Source of the DNA: Lachnospiraceae bacterium
GTDB lineage: Bacteria > Bacillota > Clostridia > Lachnospirales > Lachnospiraceae
DNA length: 20,174 bases
Assembly: GCA_009774375.1 (NCBI GenBank)
Contig: VSNO01000017.1
Location: forward strand, 1 to 20,174
Reading direction: 5' to 3'
Shown: positions 1 to 6,768 of the stretch, one piece after another
Position numbering within the stretch: position 1 is the stretch's first letter
Layout: every line of letters begins with the position of its first letter
The notes under the pieces: generated by a model
What the model was told of the DNA's origin: nothing
The model's database searches: none
Seen by the model: only the letters and a program-made list of their open reading frames with translations
Position numbers and translations under genes: made by a program

Positions 1-3
1 CAT
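1..3 (-). CDS. start codon of a gene running off the left edge
   Basis: Read on the minus strand, the first three bases are an ATG preceded by AAAGGAAAT, a fair ribosome site, and by an extended -10 promoter about 55 bases upstream. Only the start codon lies in the window, so the product cannot be named. The call rests on the leader layout matching that of murI (start at 13923), where the same 23-base motif also sits directly before the start codon. Confidence 0.4.
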
Positions 4-5
4 AT

Positions 6-28
6 TTCCTTTGGGTGCCCGTGTGCAT
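6..28 (-). repeat. leader motif copy 1 (contains ribosome site)
   Basis: On the minus strand this 23-base element has the core GCACACGGGCACCC followed by AAAGGAA. It is 21/23 identical to copy 3 (14019-14041) and 20/23 to copy 2 (13936-13958). It ends 2 bases before the ATG at 3-1, so the motif contains the Shine-Dalgarno sequence. I do not recognise it as a known riboswitch or protein-binding leader. Confidence 0.7.
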
Positions 29-59
29 AAAAAAACCGCTTCTGTGTAATTCTATGTTT

Positions 60-68
60 AGTATAGCA
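60..68 (-). promoter_or_regulatory. extended -10 promoter for the left-edge gene
   Basis: The minus strand reads TGCTATACT, an extended -10 element (TGN plus TATACT). The -35 region is weak, which is common for extended -10 promoters. The same TGCTATACT string is used at 5094-5102 before a DUF5722-like gene. Transcription starting near 53 would give a leader of about 50 bases that is mostly the repeated motif. Confidence 0.5.
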
Positions 69-136
69 TATCATTTTTGAAAATATAGTGGTTTGCGGAT
101 TTCTTAATTTTTTTTTAACAAGCAGATCATTTGGTG

Positions 137-165
137 TTGACAAATCGAATCCGCCAAATTATAAT
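137..165 (+). promoter_or_regulatory. sigma-A promoter of the perR operon
   Basis: TTGACA (137-142) and TATAAT (160-165) are separated by exactly 17 bases, a perfect consensus vegetative promoter. The -10 hexamer lies inside a PerR/Fur-box-like operator, so repressor binding would block RNA polymerase directly. Confidence 0.85.
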
Positions 166-184
166 AATAATAATAATCATTACT
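159..184 (+). promoter_or_regulatory. PerR/Fur-box operator (autoregulation)
   Basis: Bases 159-173 match the Bacillus PerR box TTATAATNATTATAA at 13 of 14 defined positions. Bases 166-184 match the classical 19-base Fur box at 15 positions. The two overlap through a run of ATA/AAT triplets covering the -10 hexamer. With a PerR-type regulator encoded just downstream, negative autoregulation is the natural reading. Which family member binds is inference. Confidence 0.65.
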
Positions 185-245
185 GATTTATTGCCATATT
201 CTGGAAATGATATCAATGTGTTCCAACAGAAAGGCAGGGGTATCT

Positions 246-644
246 ATGACTATGAAATACAGCCGCCAGAGAGCGGCGATCCTCTCCTTCCTGCGATCCC
301 GGCGGGACCATCCGACGGCAGAGCTTGTCTATTCCAATGTGAAGGAGGAGTTTCCAAATATCAGTCTCGGCACCGTATACCGCAATCTGAATCAGCTGGC
401 GGAAGCCGGCATGATCGCAAAGCACAGCTTCGGCGGGGTCGGTATTGACCATTTTGACTACAATACCAGCCCGCATTACCACTTTGTATGCAGCTGCTGC
501 AGCGCTGTCATCGACCTGCCGGTAGATCACAGGGTCTTTTCAGCGATCGATGCGGAAGCCGCCAGGAACTTTGACGGGCTGATCCAGGAGCACAGGCTTT
601 ATTTCTGCGGCGTCTGCAAGGACTGCCTGGACCGGGAAACCTGA
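246..644 (+). CDS. perR: PerR-type Fur family transcriptional repressor
   Basis: This encodes a 132-residue peroxide-sensing, metal-dependent repressor of the Fur family. The N-terminal winged helix (about residues 1-65) carries HPTAELVY and GTVYRNL. The C-terminal dimer domain has DHFDYNTSPHYHFVC. Alignment to B. subtilis PerR places its metal ligands at His22, Asp71, His77, His79 and Asp90. An aspartate at position 90 favours PerR over Fur. Structural zinc cysteines are Cys82/Cys85 and Cys124/Cys127. Start choice: AGGCAGGGG ends 5 bases before the ATG at 246. An upstream in-frame ATG at 207 lacks a ribosome site, and an ATG at 252 is also possible. It heads a likely operon with rubrerythrin and rubredoxin, typical PerR targets. 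A general Fur role cannot be fully excluded. Confidence 0.85.
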   Translation: MTMKYSRQRAAILSFLRSRRDHPTAELVYSNVKEEFPNISLGTVYRNLNQLAEAGMIAKHSFGGVGIDHFDYNTSPHYHFVCSCCSAVIDLPVDHRVFSAIDAEAARNFDGLIQEHRLYFCGVCKDCLDRET

Positions 645-720
645 CCGGGATCCGCGCCCGCACATCCGCAGAAAACCAAACTGACCATGTGGAAAGCAGA
701 AAATGATACAAACGATCTGC

Positions 721-735
721 TTTTCATAATAATAA
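721..735 (+). promoter_or_regulatory. possible second PerR box before rubrerythrin
   Basis: The 15 bases match the PerR box at 11 of 14 defined positions and end just before the AGGAGG ribosome site (737-742) of the rubrerythrin gene. No convincing promoter lies in the 107-base gap after perR, so this may be chance in AT-rich DNA. Confidence 0.25.
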
Positions 736-751
736 AAGGAGGAAATAAAAA

Positions 752-1291
752 ATGAAATTTGTATGTACTGTATGTGGTTATGTTTACGAGGGAGACAGTG
801 CACCGGAGAGATGTCCGCAGTGTAATGCACCCGCTGAGAAGTTCAAGGCGCAGGAGGGTGCGATGTCCTGGGCTGCAGAGCATGTCGTAGGCGTTGCAAA
901 GGGTGTCAGCGAGGATATCATGGCGGACCTGAGAGCAAACTTCAATGGCGAGTGCACAGAGGTTGGTATGTATCTCGCTATGGCAAGGGTCGCACACAGA
1001 GAGGGATATCCTGAGATCGGCCTTTACTGGGAGAAGGCTGCATGGGAAGAGGCAGAGCATGCTGCGAAGTTTGCTGAACTCTTAGGCGAAGTGGTGACAG
1101 ATTCCACCAAGAAGAATCTTGAGATGCGCGTGGAGGCAGAGAACGGCGCTACCGCTGGCAAGTTTGACCTCGCGAAGCGCGCCAAGGCTGCAAATCTGGA
1201 TGCGATCCATGATACGGTTCATGAGATGGCACGTGACGAGGCAAGACATGGCAAGGCATTTGAGGGACTTCTCAAGAGATATTTCGGCTAA
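752..1291 (+). CDS. rbr: reverse rubrerythrin (NADH-linked peroxide reductase type)
   Basis: This 179-residue protein has its rubredoxin-like FeS4 domain at the N-terminus (Cys5, Cys8, Cys21, Cys24). A ferritin-like diiron domain follows at about residues 40-179. That order is reversed from classical rubrerythrin and matches the reverse rubrerythrins of Clostridium, cytoplasmic enzymes that reduce hydrogen peroxide and oxygen for anaerobes. Diiron ligand motifs are visible as EEAEH (Glu99-His103) and DEARH (Asp162-His166), with another ligand candidate at Glu67. AGGAGG lies 9 bases before the ATG. It sits between perR and rubredoxin, which would feed it electrons, so PerR derepression under peroxide is expected. 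Confidence 0.93.
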   Translation: MKFVCTVCGYVYEGDSAPERCPQCNAPAEKFKAQEGAMSWAAEHVVGVAKGVSEDIMADLRANFNGECTEVGMYLAMARVAHREGYPEIGLYWEKAAWEEAEHAAKFAELLGEVVTDSTKKNLEMRVEAENGATAGKFDLAKRAKAANLDAIHDTVHEMARDEARHGKAFEGLLKRYFG

Positions 1292-1353
1292 GAACAGACA
1301 GCCTGAACCATCAGAAACGAAAAAGATAAAATCAAAAAAAGGAGCAAAAGATT

Positions 1354-1527
1354 ATGCAGAAGTATTTTTGTAACCCCTGTGGATATACCTATGACCCGGA
1401 AAAGGGTGATCCGGAGCACGGAATCGCTCCCGGTACAGCATTTGAGGATCTGCCGGACGACTGGTGCTGCCCTCTGTGCGGCGTGACCAAGGATATGTTC
1501 CAGCCGGTCATCAAGAACTACAATTAA
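1354..1527 (+). CDS. rd: rubredoxin
   Basis: A 57-residue one-iron electron carrier. The two cysteine knuckles are CNPCGY (Cys6, Cys9) and CPLCG (Cys39, Cys42). The family-typical stretches YDPEKGDPEHGI, PGTAFEDLPDDW and CCP lie between them. The extra cysteine at position 38, before the second knuckle, is a small oddity. GGAG lies 9 bases before the ATG. It follows rubrerythrin by 62 bases in the same direction and ends just before a strong terminator, so it is probably the last gene of the perR operon. Its likely job is electron delivery to the rubrerythrin and related peroxide reductases. Confidence 0.93.
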   Translation: MQKYFCNPCGYTYDPEKGDPEHGIAPGTAFEDLPDDWCCPLCGVTKDMFQPVIKNYN

Positions 1528-1539
1528 ATATGATATGCG

Positions 1540-1572
1540 AAAGGGAATAAACCTGCAGGTTTATTCCCTTTT
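1540..1572. terminator. perfect bidirectional Rho-independent terminator
   Basis: A 14-bp perfect stem (1540-1553 with 1558-1571) has a TGCA loop and A/T tracts at both ends. It lies between the rubredoxin stop (1527) and the stop of the convergent transglutaminase-like gene (1606), so it can end both transcripts. Confidence 0.88.
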
Positions 1573-1605
1573 ATAATGCACACGTGCGCCTGTTATCTTC
1601 CTCTC

Positions 1606-3228
1606 TTAGCTGATCACTGCCCGATGCCTCAACAGATAGCTTCCATCCGTTCTCGGCACGGCTTCCACGCGCATGCTGCACGCGTTCTTGTGTTTTTCCA
1701 CGAGATAGCGGTCAATATATCCCTCCTGGCAGTCTCCCCTGTCGTACGCCTTGTATATATTATCCCAGAGCTTCTTGTCCGTAACGATCAAGTCGAACGT
1801 TATAACCTCGTCATCCTTATCGATCATCGCACCAAAACATTCGTTGAAATAGTCGCCGATATTATCAATATAATCCGCATCCCCGCCGCCGCGGACTGTG
1901 ATCACCGTGATCGACTCTGTATTTGTCGCAGTCGTATGGTCTGTCGCGGTCGTATTGCCGGACGGTGTCGTGGTTGTTGGCGCAGTCGGCCTGGTCGTCG
2001 GCTCCTGCGGCTTTGACGGCGTTGTCGGCGGCGTCACGGACGGATTTACTTCCAATCCACTGTAACGGTTGCCATTGCACGCCGGCAGATAAATGGACAG
2101 ATCCCGCCTCACGTGATCCGATGCATAGTCGGCGTCCGAACAGTTAAAATAATCGTAGGTATTCGGGTTGGTGTCGTCCCATGTACTGTCCACATTGTAG
2201 TATCCGTCGCTGAGCTTCACGATATTCCACGCATGATTTTCCCCGGCATACCCGGTCACATAATAACACGGGATATCCAGCTGCTGCAGCACATACTGGA
2301 ACGCCCTCGCATAACCGGCGCATACTGTTCTTCCGTACACCAGTGCGCTGTAAGCGCTCTGGTTCATCGGCGCATTGGCATCGTACTTCACCCTGCTGAT
2401 CAGCGCATCGTGTACGATCCTTTCCTTATCGTAATCTGTGTAGTTTTTGTACGTCTCATCCCGGATCTGCTTTGCAGCCGCCTCAAACTCGGATCTCGAC
2501 GTATCCAGATCGTTGGCTGTCACATTGAACACGAGCGTGATGTCGGCAACACTGCCTTTGGGCGTATGCTGATACTTGTACGCCGTGTCGACCCAGAATA
2601 ACTCCGGATGGTCATTTACCACGGATGTAAAAGCGTTCTTCAGATCGTTCGCCGTGATGTCCTCCACCGGCGCAAAGTGCTTGTTCTGTGCGTTGGCGTT
2701 GGCATAGATCTGCCTGTAAACCGCTCTCTGCGTCTCATTGATGATACTGTAATACGGATAGATCTCACTGTCAAAAGTGAGGCTTTCTCCCGTCTCGCCC
2801 TTGCTGAGCTCTTTGGCGATCTCATCCGCCCTGGTCTGGGAGATCTCCGTGCCGGTTGCCCTGACCGGGATATAGCCGGTCAAACCCGCGACTTTTGTCG
2901 GAATGCTCAGTCTGCCGCCGGCGTCCCTATCCGTATCCGCACCGTCCGCGAACCGTGTATTCCCTGCCGGCGCGGTATCCCCTGTCAGTGCGCTCTCTGC
3001 GGACACCCGGGTATTTTCCGCTGCCGGAAGCTCCCCGAGGGTCACCGTCGTGTTGACCATGAGCACATCGTTGACATGATCTTCAACATCTGCTTCCACT
3101 GTGCCCTTTTTCTGGCCGGCTCCTATTTTTGCCGCCAGTCCCGGATTGTAGTGGCAGATCGCAATAAAAAGAAGTATAAGCGCCAATAAGCCACCAAATC
3201 CGTACAGTATCTTCTCCACTATACGCAT
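1606..3228 (-). CDS. membrane-anchored transglutaminase-like (papain-fold) protein
   Basis: A 540-residue protein. One N-terminal membrane segment (about residues 8-25) is followed by a variable extracytoplasmic stretch. A transglutaminase-like core (about 260-365) has all three catalytic residues: Cys303 in GRTVCAGYA, His332 in ENHAWN and Asp347 in NVDSTWDD. A Thr/Pro-rich linker (about 396-440) leads to a C-terminal domain of about 100 residues that I do not recognise. Bacterial members act as cysteine proteases or amide-bond-forming enzymes on extracellular proteins, and the substrate here is unknown. AGGAGG precedes the ATG. It has its own consensus promoter (3346-3374) and a short overlapping upstream ORF. 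Being anchored, it may act on cell-surface proteins or peptidoglycan-linked peptides (inference). Confidence 0.85.
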   Translation of the reverse strand: MRIVEKILYGFGGLLALILLFIAICHYNPGLAAKIGAGQKKGTVEADVEDHVNDVLMVNTTVTLGELPAAENTRVSAESALTGDTAPAGNTRFADGADTDRDAGGRLSIPTKVAGLTGYIPVRATGTEISQTRADEIAKELSKGETGESLTFDSEIYPYYSIINETQRAVYRQIYANANAQNKHFAPVEDITANDLKNAFTSVVNDHPELFWVDTAYKYQHTPKGSVADITLVFNVTANDLDTSRSEFEAAAKQIRDETYKNYTDYDKERIVHDALISRVKYDANAPMNQSAYSALVYGRTVCAGYARAFQYVLQQLDIPCYYVTGYAGENHAWNIVKLSDGYYNVDSTWDDTNPNTYDYFNCSDADYASDHVRRDLSIYLPACNGNRYSGLEVNPSVTPPTTPSKPQEPTTRPTAPTTTTPSGNTTATDHTTATNTESITVITVRGGGDADYIDNIGDYFNECFGAMIDKDDEVITFDLIVTDKKLWDNIYKAYDRGDCQEGYIDRYLVEKHKNACSMRVEAVPRTDGSYLLRHRAVIS

Positions 3229-3266
3229 ATCAGTTTCCTCCTAAATTGATCCTTATACTCCCCCAT
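3219..3266 (-). CDS. possible 15-residue upstream ORF overlapping the transglutaminase start
   Basis: In the leader of the transglutaminase-like gene, a minus-strand ATG at 3266 lies 9 bases after a GGAGG site (3280-3276). It opens MGEYKDQFRRKLICV, then stops at 3219, just past the main ATG at 3228. The frames differ, so ribosomes leaving this ORF would stop 7 bases beyond the main start, an arrangement that allows translational coupling. Expression is not shown by sequence alone. Confidence 0.3.
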   Translation of the reverse strand: MGEYKDQFRRKLICV

Positions 3267-3345
3267 GAGCCTCATCCTCCATACAAAACAGCACCGGATC
3301 CCTCCGCGGCTGCTCCCAACTTCCCTGTTATCGATATATGTTTTT

Positions 3346-3374
3346 ATTATAAATCGTCACCAAATATTTGTCAA
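3346..3374 (-). promoter_or_regulatory. consensus sigma-A promoter of the transglutaminase-like gene
   Basis: On the minus strand TTGACA (3374-3369) and TATAAT (3351-3346) are exactly 17 bases apart, a perfect consensus. The leader would be about 110 bases and contains the small upstream ORF at 3266-3219. Confidence 0.85.
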
Positions 3375-3395
3375 TTTGTATATGGGTCTGCGCAT

Positions 3396-3425
3396 AAAAA
3401 ACCGGAATCCGAGGATTCCGGTTTT
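3396..3425 (-). terminator. Rho-independent terminator after the DUF5722-like gene A
   Basis: The stem CCGGAATC/GATTCCGG (3402-3409 with 3414-3421) is extended by four A-T pairs and followed on the minus strand by six T residues. It starts 8 bases after the stop of the gene ending at 3433 and lies upstream of the transglutaminase promoter, so it insulates the two genes. Confidence 0.85.
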
Positions 3426-3432
3426 CTGTCAC

Positions 3433-5040
3433 TTATGGATTGACGCCAAGAGCCTGCCAGCTGGACGCGCCGATCACTGGAAGCAATTGCTGCGTGTAAG
3501 CTGCCGACTGCGGTGTGTCGATGTATTTGTAGACATCGTAGATCATCTTGGGTGTGGTCGCCAGACCGTTTGCATCACAGTTGAACAGTCCGCAGGCGAT
3601 CTTGTCTGCATTCAGCTCATACAGATTGTCCACTGCCCGGTGTACGATAAAGCCCTTGATCAGAGGATTTCTCTCCGCGAGCTTGTACGCGTACGCAAAC
3701 GATGCCGCCTGTGTCGCCTCGTCAGAAGTCATGGAGTTGAACAGGATCTCCGAGATGATGATGTATCTCACCTGGCCGTTGGGTGCAAGGAATGCGGGCT
3801 GGCTCATGTATGTGGTAAACACATCCATGTTCTGGGGATTGATCATCTTCGTGTTCGCATTCTGGCTGATCAGGTTCAGTCTCTTGTAGTTTGCCGGCAT
3901 ATTCCAGAATCTTGCCGCTGTCAGCGGTACCGGATGCGGATGCCACGCTACACCCCAGTCAATATTTCCATGGGAAACGATATCCGTGTTGAAGGCGTCG
4001 ATGAACTTCTTCGCGCCATACTGGTTCGCCGTACCGTCTTCCCAGTTCCATCTCTGGTCGATACAGGTGAGCACCCTCGCGTTTGCGTTCTCGCTCTTGA
4101 TCGCATTGTAGCACATGCGGAACGCTTTCTCATACTCGAGCGCAAAATTTGATGCATTGTAATTTCCTGCGAAATACCACGGATTGTTGTTGTTGACCTC
4201 ATTTCCGATGATCCAGTTTGTGATCAGACCGGTTGCCGGATTGCTGTAGCGCACTGCGAGGAAGGACATCAGCGCCTCGATCGCCTCCGCGCCCTGCTGC
4301 TCGTCCGTGTTAAACGCGTAATGCCTGTAGCCGCCGACACGCCCTGTCGGTTTCACCGTGAGAGCCGTCGCCGGATTGTAGTAGTTGACGATGTTCATGG
4401 TTACCTCTACCTTCTGTGAGGCAAAGATGTTCATGATCATGTCATACTCCCCGACGATCCCCTGGTTGAAGCTGTATGTCTTTCCATTATAGTTGTACGG
4501 GATGCCAGGACCCGGAGTGAAGAATCTGTCGATCGCCAGCTCGTAGCTTGCATGCTGAACGCCCAGATCCGCCATAGCAATCATCGCAACATTGTCGGCT
4601 GTGAGGCCCTTGATGGATGTCGGAACCGGATTGACCGCGTTATGTGTGGCGAGCGCCTCAGGGTTTGTGATGTAAAATTGCTGGCTTACCGGCACGAATG
4701 CACCGCCCTGTACCGCTGCCACGACAAATTTGGAGTAAAGCTTGGAATTGGCAGTACCCTGATCCAGTGAAGTCACAAAAGTCACTGTGGGGGCATTCGG
4801 CGCCACCGCGCAGAAATCAGATCTTCCTGTGATCGCGTTCTGATAGGGCTTCATCTCGAACAGATAAAGGTTCCCGTCCTCGCTCGGCACACCGTTTGCC
4901 GCCGCGACTACCGTGATCTGGTTCCCGCCGCTGATGATACACTGACTGATGGTTGCTGTTCCTGCAGCAGCCGCAGTCATAGACATAAAGCACACGAATA
5001 CCATGCAGAGCGCTGCCCAGAGAGTCAATTTTTTCTTCAT
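3433..5040 (-). CDS. secreted DUF5722-like TIM-barrel protein, paralog A
   Basis: A 535-residue protein with a clear signal peptide (MKKK, hydrophobic core, cleavage near TAAAAG at 22-27). A short N-terminal beta-type domain (about 28-125) precedes a barrel-like domain (about 140-520). Motifs resemble clan-A glycoside hydrolases: Asn280-Glu281 in IGNEVN as candidate acid/base, Glu431 in IISEILF as candidate nucleophile, and WHPHP (366-370) near the expected active site. It aligns end to end with the neighbouring 538-residue protein. I place both in the Lachnospiraceae DUF5722 family from memory. The glycosidase role and substrate are inference. GAGGAGG precedes the ATG. It has its own promoter and terminator, so it can be expressed apart from its paralog. 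No sortase or other wall-anchor motif is seen, so it is probably released. Confidence 0.8.
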   Translation of the reverse strand: MKKKLTLWAALCMVFVCFMSMTAAAAGTATISQCIISGGNQITVVAAANGVPSEDGNLYLFEMKPYQNAITGRSDFCAVAPNAPTVTFVTSLDQGTANSKLYSKFVVAAVQGGAFVPVSQQFYITNPEALATHNAVNPVPTSIKGLTADNVAMIAMADLGVQHASYELAIDRFFTPGPGIPYNYNGKTYSFNQGIVGEYDMIMNIFASQKVEVTMNIVNYYNPATALTVKPTGRVGGYRHYAFNTDEQQGAEAIEALMSFLAVRYSNPATGLITNWIIGNEVNNNNPWYFAGNYNASNFALEYEKAFRMCYNAIKSENANARVLTCIDQRWNWEDGTANQYGAKKFIDAFNTDIVSHGNIDWGVAWHPHPVPLTAARFWNMPANYKRLNLISQNANTKMINPQNMDVFTTYMSQPAFLAPNGQVRYIIISEILFNSMTSDEATQAASFAYAYKLAERNPLIKGFIVHRAVDNLYELNADKIACGLFNCDANGLATTPKMIYDVYKYIDTPQSAAYTQQLLPVIGASSWQALGVNP

Positions 5041-5093
5041 TACATACCTCCTCGATAAGAAATAAATTGAAACATGGTTGATAGTTACTTAAA

Positions 5094-5122
5094 AGTATAG
5101 CATTTTCCCTGTCTTTTTACAA
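5094..5122 (-). promoter_or_regulatory. promoter of DUF5722-like paralog A
   Basis: The minus strand has TTGTAA (5122-5117), a 17-base spacer and TATACT (5099-5094), with a TGC extension before the -10. It lies in the 99-base gap between the two paralogs, so paralog A can be transcribed on its own as well as by read-through. No terminator was seen after paralog B. Confidence 0.7.
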
Positions 5123-5139
5123 GCGTACTTTTATCAGGA

Positions 5140-6756
5140 TCACTGCAGTCCGACCTCCGCCCAGCTCGTGATGCCGAGGATCGGCAGGGCAAAATCCGTG
5201 TACTGCGGACTGTTTCCCTTGTCCATATTGGCAAACACACCGTACGCGTACTTGATGCTGTTCTCTGTGCGGATGCCGAGCGCCATGCCGTCGCTCCTGA
5301 TCTCCGACGCGTGATCCACCTGTCTGTGGAAGACGATGCCCTCGATGAACGGGTTGGACGAAGTCAGCTTGTAGGCGTAGACCATCGCCGCCGCCTGGTT
5401 CAGCTCGTTGGTCGGGATCCGCGCGCTCTGCGAGGTGAAGCCCATCTCCGTGATCAGGATATGCCGGACGCCGCCGTTTGGCGCGAGCATCGTCGGCTGT
5501 ATCATGTGGTTTGTGACGACATCCGTATTGGTAGGATTGACAAATTTGGAGTTGTCCGTGTGATCGATCAGGTTCATCCGCGCATAATCTGCCGGCAGAC
5601 TCCAGAAGCTGCAGTTGTAGATCGGCGTCGGATAGGGATGGAAGGAAAGCCCCCAGTCAATATTGCCGCCGACATTGATGTGCGCCGCAAACAGATCGAG
5701 GATCTTCTTCGCCGCAAACTGTCCCCGCGTGCCATCCTCAAAATTCCAGCGCTGGTCGATGCTGGCAAACACCCTCGCCCCGCTGTTCTGGCTTTTGATC
5801 GCGTTGTAGCACACGCGGAATTCCTTCGCGTAATGTGCCGCGAGCACATCCGCCGACACGTTTCCCATGTAGTGCCACGGATTGCTTGAGTTGACCTCGT
5901 TCCCGATCACCCACGTATGTATCGTTCCCATTGAACCGGAATAGCGCTCCGCCAGGAAGGACATCAGCGCCTCTAGCTTCTCTGTCGGGATCTGCTCGTC
6001 CACATTGAAGGCATAACAGTTCTTTCCGGCCACACGCCCCGAAGGAGCGACCATATCCGCTGTCGCCCGGTTGTATGAGTTCTTGATGACCATGATCACA
6101 TTGCAGCCCGCGCCTGCAAGCCTTGTGCATATGATGTCATACTCGCGGACTACCCCCGCATTAAAGCTGTACGTCTTTCCGTTGTATGTGTAGTTGATTC
6201 CTCCGCCTGTAAAAAATCTGCTCACATCCAGCTCGTACGAGGCAAACCCCGCCCCGAGGGCAGCGAGCTCCTCGCTGAACCGCCAGTCCGCCGTCAGTCC
6301 CTTCCTGCTCCTCACAGGATAGTTCGTCGACTTGGGCGCCACTGCTTCCGGATTGGTGATATACATCTCATTGCTGACCGAAACATATTTTCCATTCTGC
6401 AATACGGTCACCACAAACCGCGAATACAGCTTTGACGCGGCGCTGTTCAGATCGAGCGGAACCGTAAACGCTGCCGCCGCCGACACCGGAGCCGCCGCGC
6501 AGTAGTCTTTTCTCGAACCTACAGCCAGCTCATACGGCTTCAGCTCAAACAGGTAATACATTCCGTCTGCCGCTGCCGGCAAGGCCGTGCTCGTGGCTGT
6601 CACATTCACATTCTGCCCCGCTATCACACAATTGTTCACCGTCACCGTGATGCCGGCTGCATGCACTGCCTCCATACTGCTGCTGCCGATCTGCAGCACC
6701 GCCGCCAGGATCAGTGCCAGCACAAAACCAAATCTCCGTTTTTTCTTGTTGTTCAT
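5140..6756 (-). CDS. secreted DUF5722-like TIM-barrel protein, paralog B
   Basis: A 538-residue paralog of the protein at 3433-5040, with the same layout: signal peptide (charged NNKKKRR, hydrophobic core, cleavage near VHAAG at 31-35), N-terminal beta-type domain, then barrel. Matching motifs are Asn286-Glu287 in IGNEVN, Glu437 in LITEMGF, His373 in FHPYPTP and DQRWNFEDGT. Keeping both glutamates in both copies suggests both are enzymes. Identity is spread over the whole length, so this is an old duplication rather than a recent one. GGGAG precedes the ATG. It starts 12 bases after the stop of the large membrane protein, so the two are probably co-transcribed. The substrate is unknown and a polysaccharide is the best guess. 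Confidence 0.8.
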   Translation of the reverse strand: MNNKKKRRFGFVLALILAAVLQIGSSSMEAVHAAGITVTVNNCVIAGQNVNVTATSTALPAAADGMYYLFELKPYELAVGSRKDYCAAAPVSAAAAFTVPLDLNSAASKLYSRFVVTVLQNGKYVSVSNEMYITNPEAVAPKSTNYPVRSRKGLTADWRFSEELAALGAGFASYELDVSRFFTGGGINYTYNGKTYSFNAGVVREYDIICTRLAGAGCNVIMVIKNSYNRATADMVAPSGRVAGKNCYAFNVDEQIPTEKLEALMSFLAERYSGSMGTIHTWVIGNEVNSSNPWHYMGNVSADVLAAHYAKEFRVCYNAIKSQNSGARVFASIDQRWNFEDGTRGQFAAKKILDLFAAHINVGGNIDWGLSFHPYPTPIYNCSFWSLPADYARMNLIDHTDNSKFVNPTNTDVVTNHMIQPTMLAPNGGVRHILITEMGFTSQSARIPTNELNQAAAMVYAYKLTSSNPFIEGIVFHRQVDHASEIRSDGMALGIRTENSIKYAYGVFANMDKGNSPQYTDFALPILGITSWAEVGLQ

Positions 6757-6768
6757 ACTTGTCTCCCT

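Noticed and set aside
159..177. ATA/AAT microsatellite
   Set aside because: The short triplet run coincides with the -10 and the PerR box. It is better explained as operator sequence than as a repeat tract.
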